Origin: Sphingomonas sp. TDK1
Lineage (GTDB): Bacteria > Pseudomonadota > Alphaproteobacteria > Sphingomonadales > Sphingomonadaceae
Length of the DNA stretch: 64,000 nucleotides
Assembly (NCBI RefSeq): GCF_001650735.1
Contig: NZ_LXVY01000048.1
Location: 124,001-188,000, forward strand
Direction: 5' to 3'
The notes under the pieces were generated by a model. It was not told where the DNA came from, made no database searches, and was given only the letters and a program-made list of their open reading frames with translations. Positions within the stretch are counted from its first letter, which is position 1, and each line of letters begins with the position of its first letter. This document shows, piece by piece, positions 33,714-42,386 of the stretch. The translations under genes and the position numbers were made by a program.

Positions 33714-33853
33714 GCGCCTTGATTGTGCCACACTGCCAACCGATTTTGAACGATACTGCGTAGCAGAGCCACTGCGGAATTCTGCCCTCTGCGGAAATCT
33801 GCGTTGTGGGGGCACAACGACCTGCTACCTCACAGGGGCACGAGAAAAAGAAT

Positions 33854-35620
33854 ATGGTATTGGACGAAACGGGATCGCTCGAAACGGTGGATATGGCAGC
33901 GCTGACGCCCACGCCCACGGAAGACACGCTCCCGCGCCGTTTCGCTGACTTCGAAACACTGGGTGCCGCGCTCGATTACGCGGCCCAGGGTGCGCGCGGT
34001 TTCAACTTTCACGATGCGCGGGGCAAGCTGGTGCGGCCCTATCGCTTCGCCGAACTGCGTGCGGACGCGGTGGAACAGGCGCGCCGCCTGATCGCCGCCG
34101 GCATCCAGCCGCAGGATCGCATCGCGCTGATTGCGGAAACCGGGCCGGAATTCGCCTCGCTGTTCTTCGGCGTGATCTATGCGGGCGCCTGGCCGGTGCC
34201 GCTGCCGCTGCCGACCAGCTTCGGCGGTGCGCAATCCTATATCGACCAGCTGCGCGTCCAGCTCGAAAGCTGCGCCCCGACGCTGCTGATCTACCCGCCC
34301 GAGATCGGTGCGATGTGCGCCGAAGCCGCGCGGTTGACGAAGGTCGACGCGACCGACTGGCAGGCCTTTGCCGAACGGGCCGCCCCCGAGGTCGCCCTGC
34401 CCCAGGCCGAGCCGGACGATATTGCCTATCTGCAATATTCGAGCGGCTCGACCCGCTTCCCGCACGGCGTCGCGATCACGCACCACGCGCTGCTCAACAA
34501 TCTCGCGGCGCACAGCCACGGGATGGAGCTGGTCGATGCGGATCGCTGCATCTCCTGGCTGCCCTGGTACCATGACATGGGCCTGGTCGGCTGCTTCCTG
34601 TCGCCGGTCGCGAACCAGGTCTCGACCGATTACATGAAGACCGAGGATTTCGCCCGGCGCCCGCTCGCTTGGCTGGACCTCATCAGCCGCAATCCCGGCA
34701 CGAGCATCTCCTATTCGCCCACCTTCGGCTACGACATCTGCGCCCGCCGCATGTCCAGCCAGACCAAGGCGAGCGAGCGGTTCGACCTCGCCCGCTGGCG
34801 CATCGCCGGCAACGGCGCCGACATGATCCGCCCGGACGTGATGCAGCGCTTCGTCGACGCGTTCGCCGATGCCGGCTTCCACGCCACCGCCTTCATGCCG
34901 AGCTATGGCCTGGCCGAGGCGACGCTGGCGGTGTCGATCATGCCGCCGGGGGAAGGCATCGTCGTGGAGCTGGTCGAGGAGACGCAGCTCTCCGGCGGCG
35001 TCGCCCGTGCCGATCGCCCGCAACGCTACCGCGCCGTCGTCAATTGCGGCAAGCCGGTGCGCGACATGGAGATCGAGGTCCGCGAGGAAGACGGCACGCC
35101 GCTGCCCGAAAAGGCGATCGGCAAGGTCTGGTGCAAGGGCCCGTCGGTGATGGTCGGCTATTTCCGCGACGAGGCGGCGACCGAGGCATGCATGTCGGAC
35201 GGGTGGCTGGATACCGGCGACATGGGCTATATGTCGGACGGCTATATCTACATCGTCGGCCGCGCCAAGGACATGATCATCGTCAACGGCAAGAACCACT
35301 GGCCGCAGGACATCGAATGGGCGGTGGAGCAGCTGCCGGGCTTCAAGCAGGGCGACATCGCCGCCTTCGCGATCACCACCCCCGGTGGCGAAGAGACGCC
35401 GGCCGTGCTGGTCCAGTGCCGTACCTCGGACGAGCAGGAGCGGCTGCGCCTGCGCGACGAGATCCGCGAGCGCGTTCGCTCGGTCACCGGCATGAACTGC
35501 GTGGTCGAGCTCGTGCCGCCGCGTACGCTGCCCCGCACCAGCTCGGGCAAGCTGAGCCGCGCCAAGGCGCGCAATCTCTATCTGAACGGCGAGATCAAGC
35601 CCTACGCGGTCGCCGCTTGA
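33854..35620 (+). CDS. Fatty acyl-AMP ligase / acyl-ACP synthetase
   Basis: 588 residues from ATG 33854. It belongs to the ANL superfamily, FAAL branch, which activates fatty acids as acyl-adenylates and passes them to an acyl carrier protein. The ATP-binding A3 motif is YSSGSTRFPHG at about 195-205. Other motifs are WLPWYHDMGLVGCFLSP, PSYGLAEATLAVSIMPPGEG, GWLDTGDMGYMSDGYIYIVGR, and the C-terminal LPRTSSGKLSRAKA with the A10 lysine. Close relatives in Caulobacter-type bacteria act in ceramide (sphingolipid) synthesis. That is a plausible role here by inference. No ACP or serine palmitoyltransferase gene is adjacent. Confidence 0.9.
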   Translation: MVLDETGSLETVDMAALTPTPTEDTLPRRFADFETLGAALDYAAQGARGFNFHDARGKLVRPYRFAELRADAVEQARRLIAAGIQPQDRIALIAETGPEFASLFFGVIYAGAWPVPLPLPTSFGGAQSYIDQLRVQLESCAPTLLIYPPEIGAMCAEAARLTKVDATDWQAFAERAAPEVALPQAEPDDIAYLQYSSGSTRFPHGVAITHHALLNNLAAHSHGMELVDADRCISWLPWYHDMGLVGCFLSPVANQVSTDYMKTEDFARRPLAWLDLISRNPGTSISYSPTFGYDICARRMSSQTKASERFDLARWRIAGNGADMIRPDVMQRFVDAFADAGFHATAFMPSYGLAEATLAVSIMPPGEGIVVELVEETQLSGGVARADRPQRYRAVVNCGKPVRDMEIEVREEDGTPLPEKAIGKVWCKGPSVMVGYFRDEAATEACMSDGWLDTGDMGYMSDGYIYIVGRAKDMIIVNGKNHWPQDIEWAVEQLPGFKQGDIAAFAITTPGGEETPAVLVQCRTSDEQERLRLRDEIRERVRSVTGMNCVVELVPPRTLPRTSSGKLSRAKARNLYLNGEIKPYAVAA

Positions 35621-35629
35621 CATGCACGT

Positions 35630-35680
35630 CCGGCCGGGCGCCTTGCCCGGCCGGCAGCCCGCCTTCCGGGCGGGCGCTGC
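35630..35680 (+). terminator. Tandem GC hairpins after the acyl-AMP ligase
   Basis: CCGGCCGGGC pairs with GCCCGGCCGG (35630-35654), followed by a second hairpin, GCCCGCC-TTCC-GGGCGGGC. There is no T-run, so these are probable but weak terminators. Confidence 0.5.
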
Positions 35681-35762
35681 TACCCACCATAAATGGACGT
35701 AATCACCTCCATTTTCGCAGCACCCTAACCTCTCGCTAACCTGGACTCGCTACAGCAGCGGC

Positions 35763-38126
35763 GTGAGCAGCTCCTCTCCGTCTTCTCCGAAGGCCGCGCG
35801 CATCGATGCGCGTGCGCTGCTCGGACTCACCGATCCTTCCGACGCGATGGATTGGCCGCGCCTTCGTGCCGCGCAGCTCCATGTCGCGCGCCGCTCGGCA
35901 GTGCTCTTCTTCGCAGCGCAGATCTTCGGCTCCGCGCTTGCCGTGCTGGCGCTCGCGCCCATGGCGCCGCACGACAAACTGCTTTGCTGGATGCTCCTTA
36001 CGCTCGGCACCTCCGGCTGGGTGACGATGCGCCGGCTCGGCTGGCGCGACGAGGATGCCCTGACCGCCACCCTGGCCGATGTGCGCCGCGGCGGGGTCGA
36101 GGGAATAGCGATGGGGCTGGTCTGGGCCATCCTGCCGCTGGCGTTCGGCATGCTCGTCACGGCGCGTGCCGGCATCGATCTCTGGGCAGCGACGACCCTG
36201 GTGATGATCACCTCGGCCCTGACGAGCGGCCTGCTGCCGCTGGCCAGCCTGGCGTTCATCGCCATCTTCGGCAGCATCTGCGTCGCCACGCTGTTGTTCG
36301 TCGGCGCGCCGTTGCTCGCCGGCACCGCGAGCTTCATGGTGCTGCTGATGGCGACGGCGAGCTATGGCCGCGCGCACGCGCACGCGCTGCTGCGCGCCAA
36401 CCAGATCGCGCTGGACGAGCGCGACCAGACCGTCAGCCTGTTGTTGCGCGAGTTCGAGGATGCCGGTTCGGACTGGCTGTGGGAGGTCGACGCGCAGCGC
36501 CGAGTCGTCCGCGCCAGCCCGCGCCTCGCCGCGTCGCTCGGCCTGGAGCCGAGCACGCTCGGCGGCATGCCGCTGCTGCAACTGCTGGCAGGCCCCGCCT
36601 GGCAGACCGGCCAGTTCCCGTCCGAATTGCACGACCTTGCCGACAAGCTGAAGAGCCGCGAGCCCTTTGCCGATCTCGCGATTCCGATGGACATCGAAGG
36701 CGATCGCCGCTGGTGGCAGATGTCGGCCAGCCCGAAATATGACGAGCGCGGCGCCTTTGCCGGCTTCCGCGGCGTCAGCTCCGATGTCACCGATCAGCGA
36801 CGCGCTACCGAGCAAATCTATCGGATGGCCCGGTTCGATGCGCTCACCGGACTGCCCAACCGCCTGCACATCAACGAGGCACTGGCAACCGCGCTATCGG
36901 AAGCCGACAAATGGGGCGCGCGCTGCGCCTTCATGATGATCGACCTCGATCGCTTCAAGGCCGTGAACGACACGCTCGGCCACCCGGTCGGCGATCGCCT
37001 GCTCCAGCGCGTCGCGCGGCGGCTGCGGGGACTGGTCAGCGACAACGAGATGATCGGGCGGCTGGGCGGCGACGAATTCGCCGTGGTGGTGCGCGATGCC
37101 CGCGACACCGCCCGCGTCGAGGCGCTCGCCCAGTCGATTATCGATACCGTTTCGCGTCCCTACGAGCTGGACCAGCACACCCTCTATATCGGCGCATCGG
37201 TCGGCCTCGCCCTCGCCCCGCGCGACGGCCGCACCGCCGAGACGCTGGTCCGCTCGGCCGATCTCGCGCTCTATCGCTCCAAGGACAAGGGCGGCGGGGT
37301 CTTCCATGCCTATGAGCCGCAGCTGCACGTCGCCGCCGAAGAGCGCCGGGTGCTGGAAATCGCGCTGCGCGGCGCAGTCGAACAGGGGCAGATGCAGCTC
37401 GCCTACCAGCCGGTGGTCAATGCCCGCACCGGCGGCCTGCTCGGCTTCGAGGCGCTGCTGCGCTGGACGCATCCCGAGCTCGGCGTCATCCCGCCCGCCA
37501 AGTTCATCCCGCTCGCCGAGGAAGCGCGGCTGATCGGCGGAATCGGCGAATGGGTGCTGCGCACCGCCTGCCACGAGGCCGCCCGCTGGGACGAGCCGGC
37601 GCGCATCGCGATCAACGTCAGCGCCGAACAACTGCACAACCCCGCCTTCGCGACGCTTGTTGCCCAGACGCTCGCCGCTTCCGGCCTCGCGCCGGACCGG
37701 CTCGAGCTGGAAGTCACCGAAAGCGTGTTCCTGCGCGAAGGCACGGCCGCGACCTCGGTGCTCGAGCAGCTCCTCGATCTCGGCGTCCGCCTCAGCCTCG
37801 ATGATTTCGGCACCGGCTATTCCTCCCTCGGCTATCTCACCCACACCCGGTTCAGCTCGATCAAGATCGATCGCAGCTTCATCCAGTCCGCGGCGCGCGG
37901 CACGCGCGAGGCGATCGCCGTGATCCGCGCGGTGGTCGCGCTGGCCGAAAGCCTTGGCATGGCGACCACGGCCGAGGGGGTGGAAACCGAGCAGGAGCAT
38001 GCGATGGTGCAGTCGCTCGGTTGCAGCCGCGTGCAGGGCTTCTACTTCGGACGGCCACTACCGGTCGAGGAAGCGCGTGCCATCGTCTCGCACAACGCAC
38101 CTGAAACAACCCGCGCGCGCGCATAG
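35763..38126 (+). CDS. Membrane-anchored GGDEF-EAL cyclic-di-GMP enzyme with PAS domain
   Basis: 787 residues from GTG 35763. The N-terminal 1-205 has about six membrane segments and a short cytoplasmic start. A PAS domain at about 228-345 (DWLWEVDAQRRVVRASPRL) is followed by GGDEF at 435-439 (RLGGDEFAVVV) and an EAL domain from about 530, with EALLRW at 563-568. Other EAL motifs are ELEVTESVFL, DDFGTGYSSLGYL, KIDRSFI and TAEGVETEQE. Both catalytic signatures are intact, so it may make and degrade c-di-GMP. The allosteric RxxD I-site before GGDEF is absent. The start codon has only a weak ribosome site. Confidence 0.93.
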   Translation: MSSSSPSSPKAARIDARALLGLTDPSDAMDWPRLRAAQLHVARRSAVLFFAAQIFGSALAVLALAPMAPHDKLLCWMLLTLGTSGWVTMRRLGWRDEDALTATLADVRRGGVEGIAMGLVWAILPLAFGMLVTARAGIDLWAATTLVMITSALTSGLLPLASLAFIAIFGSICVATLLFVGAPLLAGTASFMVLLMATASYGRAHAHALLRANQIALDERDQTVSLLLREFEDAGSDWLWEVDAQRRVVRASPRLAASLGLEPSTLGGMPLLQLLAGPAWQTGQFPSELHDLADKLKSREPFADLAIPMDIEGDRRWWQMSASPKYDERGAFAGFRGVSSDVTDQRRATEQIYRMARFDALTGLPNRLHINEALATALSEADKWGARCAFMMIDLDRFKAVNDTLGHPVGDRLLQRVARRLRGLVSDNEMIGRLGGDEFAVVVRDARDTARVEALAQSIIDTVSRPYELDQHTLYIGASVGLALAPRDGRTAETLVRSADLALYRSKDKGGGVFHAYEPQLHVAAEERRVLEIALRGAVEQGQMQLAYQPVVNARTGGLLGFEALLRWTHPELGVIPPAKFIPLAEEARLIGGIGEWVLRTACHEAARWDEPARIAINVSAEQLHNPAFATLVAQTLAASGLAPDRLELEVTESVFLREGTAATSVLEQLLDLGVRLSLDDFGTGYSSLGYLTHTRFSSIKIDRSFIQSAARGTREAIAVIRAVVALAESLGMATTAEGVETEQEHAMVQSLGCSRVQGFYFGRPLPVEEARAIVSHNAPETTRARA

Positions 38127-38248
38127 AAAACGGCGCGCCTGTGCCGCGGCTCCAGCGCCGCAGCTTCGCAGGAAAAGGCATCGCGGGGAGCGACAGCGGC
38201 GACGCTTCGCTTTCGCGCGCAATTTGGCACCCCGCCGCATCTTCGCTC

Positions 38249-38277
38249 TTGCCCGAAGCAGAATCGGCCGATAAAGG
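38249..38277 (+). promoter_or_regulatory. Promoter of tRNA-Trp
   Basis: TTGCCC (38249-38254) and TAAAGG (38272-38277) are separated by 17 bases and lie about 12 bases before the mature tRNA 5' end. This is a good housekeeping sigma-type promoter position. Confidence 0.6.
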
Positions 38278-38289
38278 GGCGGACCGCAC

Positions 38290-38366
38290 AGGGGTGTAGC
38301 TCAGCTGGTTAGAGCGTCGGTCTCCAAAACCGAAGGCCCTCGGTTCGAATCCGAGCTCCCCTGCCA
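38290..38366 (+). tRNA. tRNA-Trp (CCA anticodon)
   Basis: A 77-base cloverleaf with encoded 3' CCA. The D arm is GCTC/GAGC, the anticodon stem TCGGT/ACCGA around the loop CTCCAAA (anticodon CCA), and the T arm CTCGG-TTCGAAT-CCGAG. The discriminator base is G. The acceptor stem AGGGGTG/CTCCCCT has a T-T mismatch at the sixth pair. In related genomes tRNA-Trp leads directly into secE-nusG, while here a glycosidase gene and dedA intervene. Confidence 0.95.
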
Positions 38367-38402
38367 CTTCTTCCCATCATCGTTCGATTCGCCCGCCCGC
38401 CG

Positions 38403-40340
38403 TCAGGCCTGCGCGGGCGCCAGCTTCCAATAGGTCGCGTAGCGCTCGTGCGCGATGCGGTGATAGGGCACCAGCCGCACCGTTCCGCCCGTCGCCGAGG
38501 CCAGGGTGAACTCCAGCGGCTTCGCCCCCGGCCGGATCGTCGCCGCCAGCTTGGCAGGATCGCCCGCCAGTACCGGCACCTGCACGGGCATGTCGTTGTA
38601 GCGCCCATATTCCCGCTCGTTGACGACGATGTCCGCACCCGGCGCCAGTCCCTCGCGCCCCAGCGCGCCCGCCAGCACCAGCGGCCCATAGGTGAAGGCG
38701 ACCACGTCCGGCGCAGCAGGGGCGCTCTCGAAGCCGGGTTCCATCACCAGCTGCAGTTCCACCGCATCGCCGTCGCGCCAGCTGCGCGTGACCGCGACCC
38801 GGCTGCCCGGCGCAACCGACCGTGCCGCCACCTTGCCGTTGACCCGCACGATCGCAGTGCGGCTCCAGCGCGGATGGCGCAGGCTCAGCGTCAGCTCGGC
38901 GGGCTTCTCCAGCTTCCAGCGCAGCGTCGTCGTCGGCACTTCCGGGAAGCGGGTTTCCTGGACCAGCGTTGCCCCCTTGTCCCGCCAGCGCACCGTGGAG
39001 GGGAGGAAGAGGTTCACATAGAGCGTGTCCTGTTCATGGAAGTAGATCGAATCCCGATACTTCACATGATTTTCCATGCCCGTGCCGGTGCAGCACCAGA
39101 AGCTGTGCTCGGGCGTGTGGTACAGCTTCATGTACCCGGGGCGGGCGCCCTGAAAATAGGTCGCCATCCCGCTGTCCGGATCCTGCGAGGCAAGGATGCC
39201 GTTGAACAGCGTGCGCTCGTAATAATCGGCGTATTCGGGGCGCGGCTCGTGCAGGAACAGGCTGCGCGTCAGCTTCAGCATATTGTGCTGGCAGCAGGTC
39301 TCCGACCCCTTGGCGGAGAATACGTGCTTCTCGAAATCGGCCATGGCGAAGAAATGCTCGCCATCGCCGTGGCCGCCGGTGGCGAAGGAGCGCGTTTCCG
39401 CCACCGTCTTCCAGAAAAACGCGGCCGCGTCACGATAGGCGGCGTCGCCGGTCGCCTCATAGACACGCTGGAAGCCGACCACCTTGGGCACCTGCGTATT
39501 GGCATGGAGCCCATCGAGATGGTCCCGCCCCTTGGCCAGCGGCGTCAGCAACGCCTTGTGCGAGAAGCGCTCGGAAAGCGTGCGGTATTCGGGCTTGCCG
39601 GTGAGGAAATAGAGGTCGGCATAGACCTCGTTCATGCCGCCATGTTCGGTTTCCAGCATCGCCTCGAACGCGGCGTCGGACAGCGGCTTGGTCGCCACCA
39701 CGCCCCAGTCGGCAAGCCGCAGCAGCACGTCGCGCGCCTGGCTGCTGTCCGCCAGCGTCCAGCCGTCGCGCAGGCCGGCATAGACCTTGTGCAGCGTGTA
39801 CCAGGGCACGCCGGTGATCTTCTCGCCGCGGAGATGCGCGGCGACGACGGATGCCCCTTCCGGGAAGGCGGTGACCAGCCCGCTCTTCGCCGCATCCTGG
39901 CAGGCAGCCAGCTCGCTCGCGATATAGTCGACGCGCGCACGATATTGGACGTCCCCGGTCGAGCGCCAGGCAAGTGCGCAGGCCGAAAGGTAATGGCCCA
40001 GCGTATGCCCCTGGCAATGGATGTCCGCCCAGAGCGGATCGGACTCCCACCCGCCATAGATCGGCGCCTTGGGACTGAGCCCGGCATTGACGCGGAACTG
40101 GTGGAGCAGACGATCGGGCTCCAGTCGGAGCAGATAGGCCTCGGTCGCGCGCTGTGCGTGGAGGAACGGCCCCTCTCCCAGCGTGACGTCCGCCATGTCG
40201 AAGGGCTGCAGCTTCAGCGGCGCCGCCAGTGCAGGCGCTGCCTGCGCCGCAGCCGGCACCGGCACGCCCACCCCGCCGATCGCCACCGCACCGCCGGCCG
40301 TGCCGGCAAGAAACGCCCGGCGTGAAGTTCTGATCGTCAT
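38403..40340 (-). CDS. Tat-exported GH127-type glycosidase (beta-L-arabinofuranosidase family)
   Basis: 645 residues from ATG 40340. The Tat signal is TSRRAFLAGTAGGAVAIGG, ending near AAAQA. The body follows GH127 (DUF1680): LLRLEPDRLLHQFRVNAGL, YGGWES, CQGHTLGHYLSACALAW, WYTLHKVYAGLRDGW, GGMNEVYADLYFLTG and HANTQVPKV. The zinc and catalytic residues of HypBA1-type enzymes are all present: E347 and C349 (GSETCCQHNM) and the Cys pair C416-C417 (FWCCTGTGMEN), where one Cys is the nucleophile. It probably removes terminal L-arabinofuranose or a similar sugar from plant glycans in the periplasm. The frame extends upstream to 41300, but that part is antisense to dedA. Confidence 0.92.
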   Translation of the reverse strand: MTIRTSRRAFLAGTAGGAVAIGGVGVPVPAAAQAAPALAAPLKLQPFDMADVTLGEGPFLHAQRATEAYLLRLEPDRLLHQFRVNAGLSPKAPIYGGWESDPLWADIHCQGHTLGHYLSACALAWRSTGDVQYRARVDYIASELAACQDAAKSGLVTAFPEGASVVAAHLRGEKITGVPWYTLHKVYAGLRDGWTLADSSQARDVLLRLADWGVVATKPLSDAAFEAMLETEHGGMNEVYADLYFLTGKPEYRTLSERFSHKALLTPLAKGRDHLDGLHANTQVPKVVGFQRVYEATGDAAYRDAAAFFWKTVAETRSFATGGHGDGEHFFAMADFEKHVFSAKGSETCCQHNMLKLTRSLFLHEPRPEYADYYERTLFNGILASQDPDSGMATYFQGARPGYMKLYHTPEHSFWCCTGTGMENHVKYRDSIYFHEQDTLYVNLFLPSTVRWRDKGATLVQETRFPEVPTTTLRWKLEKPAELTLSLRHPRWSRTAIVRVNGKVAARSVAPGSRVAVTRSWRDGDAVELQLVMEPGFESAPAAPDVVAFTYGPLVLAGALGREGLAPGADIVVNEREYGRYNDMPVQVPVLAGDPAKLAATIRPGAKPLEFTLASATGGTVRLVPYHRIAHERYATYWKLAPAQA

Positions 40341-40478
40341 AGGGCGCAACCCTCTCCGTTCGCTCGATTTACTCCGGGTTATCAGACCGCCCCGGCTGCG
40401 CCAAGCCGGATCATCTTCGCTGCACCGCGGAAAAAAAGCGGCTTCCCAAATGGATCGGCCTGCCCCAACCAAGCGCCC

Positions 40479-41108
40479 ATGGTCGAAAAGATTCTGGGCA
40501 TTCTTGCCACCTTCACCATCGGCGTCATCTCCAGCGGCGGCTATCTCGGCATCGCCCTGCTGATGGCGATCGAATCCGCGTGCATCCCGCTGCCGTCGGA
40601 AATCATCATGCCGTTTGCCGGCTATCTGGTCTCCACCGGCCGGTTCGATCTGTACCTGGCGGCGACCGCCGGCGCGATCGGCTGCAACCTGGGCTCGATC
40701 GTCGCCTATGAAGTCGGCAAGCGCGGCGGGCGTCCGCTGGCGCTGCGCTGGGGCAAGTATCTGCTGATCGGCCCGGGCGAGATCGACGCGGCGGACCGGT
40801 TCTTCGCGCGCTGGGGCAGCCTGGCAGTGCTGATCGGCCGCCTGCTGCCGGTGATCCGCTCGTTCATCGCCTTCCCGGCCGGCGTCGCGCGGATGAAGCT
40901 GGTGCCGTTTCACGTCTACACTTTCCTCGGCAGCTGGCCGTGGTGCTTCGGCCTCGCCTGGGTGGGCATGACGCTCGGCGAGAAATGGGACAGCGATCCC
41001 CGCATGAAGGCCGCCTTCCACAGCGCCGACGCGCTGATCGGCGTGGTGCTGATCGGGCTGGTGGCATTCTATATCTGGCACCGCGTACGGGGCATGAAGC
41101 AGCGCTGA
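40479..41108 (+). CDS. DedA-family membrane protein
   Basis: 209 residues with four to five hydrophobic segments. The DedA (SNARE-associated/VTT) motifs are GYLGIALLMAIESACIPLPSE, the NLGSIVAYEVGKRGG segment, and GRLLPVIRSFIAFPAGVARM, with the conserved G-R-x3-P-x2-R-S signature. DedA proteins recycle undecaprenyl phosphate or other lipids across the inner membrane and support membrane-potential and peptide resistance. It is divergent from the GH127 gene. A repeat follows its stop codon. Confidence 0.93.
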   Translation: MVEKILGILATFTIGVISSGGYLGIALLMAIESACIPLPSEIIMPFAGYLVSTGRFDLYLAATAGAIGCNLGSIVAYEVGKRGGRPLALRWGKYLLIGPGEIDAADRFFARWGSLAVLIGRLLPVIRSFIAFPAGVARMKLVPFHVYTFLGSWPWCFGLAWVGMTLGEKWDSDPRMKAAFHSADALIGVVLIGLVAFYIWHRVRGMKQR

Positions 41109-41119
41109 GGTCCATCGGA

Positions 41120-41171
41120 TCCTCCCCCGCCGGCGGGAGGGGGGCCGCGCAGCGCGCTCGGAGGGGGAGGA
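41120..41171. repeat. Palindromic intergenic repeat, family 2, short copy
   Basis: A 52-base element between dedA and secE with ends TCCTCCCCCGCC and GGAGGGGGAGGA and a GC-rich centre (GCCGCGCAGCGCGC). It shares its ends with the full copy at 6291-6411 but lacks the middle portion. It may also terminate dedA transcription. Confidence 0.7.
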
Positions 41172-41190
41172 AGCGCGTTGCCAACCCGAC

Positions 41191-41219
41191 TTGCGCTGCG
41201 CGACACGATCCTCTAGATA
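41191..41219 (+). promoter_or_regulatory. Promoter of secE-nusG
   Basis: TTGCGC (41191-41196) and TAGATA (41214-41219) are 17 bases apart, about 105 bases before the secE start. It lies right after the family 2 repeat and is the only good promoter-like pair in the gap. Confidence 0.55.
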
Positions 41220-41322
41220 CGGCCCCCTAGCCGAAAGCGTGGGTGGATTGCACCGGTTCCTGGGAAGGACCGGGCAGCGGCCCCATGCCCGAAGCACCAA
41301 CGTTCACACGAGGATAGCCCCA

Positions 41323-41520
41323 GTGGCGAAGACCAGCCCCGTCGAATTCGTGAAGCAGGTCCAGACCGAGACCCGCAAGATCGCCTGGCCGACCCGCCGC
41401 GAGACGATCATGACCGGCGTGATGGTGATGATCATGACGACGCTGCTCGGCAGCTTCTTCCTCGGCATCGATTCGCTGTTCGATCTGATCGTCAACGCCC
41501 TCCTCCGCCTCGCGCAGTAA
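41323..41520 (+). CDS. secE: Preprotein translocase subunit SecE
   Basis: 65-residue single-helix SecE of the SecYEG channel. The cytoplasmic amphipathic helix PVEFVKQVQTETRKIAWPTR carries the conserved W-P-T/S motif, followed by one membrane helix (GVMVMIMTTLLGSFFLGID). Start is GTG 41323 with AGGA about ten bases upstream. The open frame upstream is not conserved. nusG follows 16 bases later. Confidence 0.95.
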   Translation: MAKTSPVEFVKQVQTETRKIAWPTRRETIMTGVMVMIMTTLLGSFFLGIDSLFDLIVNALLRLAQ

Positions 41521-41536
41521 GGAAAGACCAACAAGC

Positions 41537-42076
41537 ATGTCGCGCTGGTACATCATCCACGCCTATTCCGGTTTCGAGGGCAAGGTCCGCGACCAGATCC
41601 TGGCCGACGCCACCCGCCTGGGTCTGGATCGCCTCGTCGAAGCCGTCGAAGTGCCGACCGAGACCGTCACCGAGGTGCGCCGCGGCAAGAAGATCCAGTC
41701 CGAGCGGAAGTTCTTCCCGGGCTATGTGCTCGCCAAGCTCGAGATGAACGACGACGTCTATCACCTGGTGAAGAACACGCCGAAGGTGACCGGCTTCCTC
41801 GGCAGCTCGGGCAAGCCCCAGCCGATCAGCGAGGCGGAAGCCGCGCGCATCCTGAACACCAAGGAAGAAGCGGCCACCGCGGCGCCGAAGGCGAAGCTCA
41901 AGGTCGATTTCGACATCGGCGACACGGTCAAGGTCATCAGCGGCAACTTCGCCACCTTCTCGGGCGTGGTGGAAGAGCTGGATTACGACAAGAACCGCGT
42001 GAAGGTCTCGATCTCGATCTTCGGTCGCGCAACCCCGCTGGAGCTGGGTTTCGAGGACGTCGAACGGATCAAGTAA
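41537..42076 (+). CDS. nusG: Transcription termination/antitermination protein NusG
   Basis: 179 residues. The NGN domain starts RWYIIHAYSGFEGKVRDQIL and includes RRGKKIQSERKFFPGYVLAKL and FLGSSGKPQPISEAEA. The KOW domain follows (VDFDIGDTVKVISGNFATFS, then GVVEELDYDKNRVKVSI). It couples RNA polymerase to Rho or to the ribosome. A strong terminator follows, instead of the usual rplK. Confidence 0.98.
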   Translation: MSRWYIIHAYSGFEGKVRDQILADATRLGLDRLVEAVEVPTETVTEVRRGKKIQSERKFFPGYVLAKLEMNDDVYHLVKNTPKVTGFLGSSGKPQPISEAEAARILNTKEEAATAAPKAKLKVDFDIGDTVKVISGNFATFSGVVEELDYDKNRVKVSISIFGRATPLELGFEDVERIK

Positions 42077-42111
42077 GCCGCCCTCTTCGGGCGACACCTG
42101 CGAAATCGAAG

Positions 42112-42140
42112 AAGCCGGGGTATATCGCCCCGGCTTTTTT
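42112..42140 (+). terminator. Rho-independent terminator of secE-nusG
   Basis: AAGCCGGGG (42112-42120) pairs with CCCCGGCTT (42128-42136) and runs into six T. It separates nusG from the accessory genes and from rplK. Confidence 0.9.
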
Positions 42141-42325
42141 GTTGTGGCAGGGCCGCGGACCGTCGCAGATCGCCTCCCTGCCGGCATGCCGGCGCCTGCC
42201 CCCGCTTCCGGTGCCAATTCAGCCACTTCCGCGGCAAATCAGCGACAAACCAGTGACAATGCTTCTCGCTCGCCTTCCATGCGTTATCGGAATCTTTCGG
42301 CGAATAGTATCCGATTTTAACCAGA

Positions 42326-42354
42326 TTCGACTATTCTGCATTCCTTGTTATACT
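42326..42354 (+). promoter_or_regulatory. Promoter of the amidase gene
   Basis: TTCGAC (42326-42331) and TATACT (42349-42354) are 17 bases apart in a markedly AT-rich patch 32 bases before the start codon. CGGAG lies at ribosome-site distance from the ATG. Confidence 0.6.
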
Positions 42355-42386
42355 TTCGAATCTTCGACTGATTCGGAGTATACACC

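Noticed and set aside
40341..41300. N-terminal extension of the GH127 gene to 41300
   Set aside because: The extra 320 codons are antisense to dedA and lack a signal peptide. The Tat signal starts at ATG 40340.
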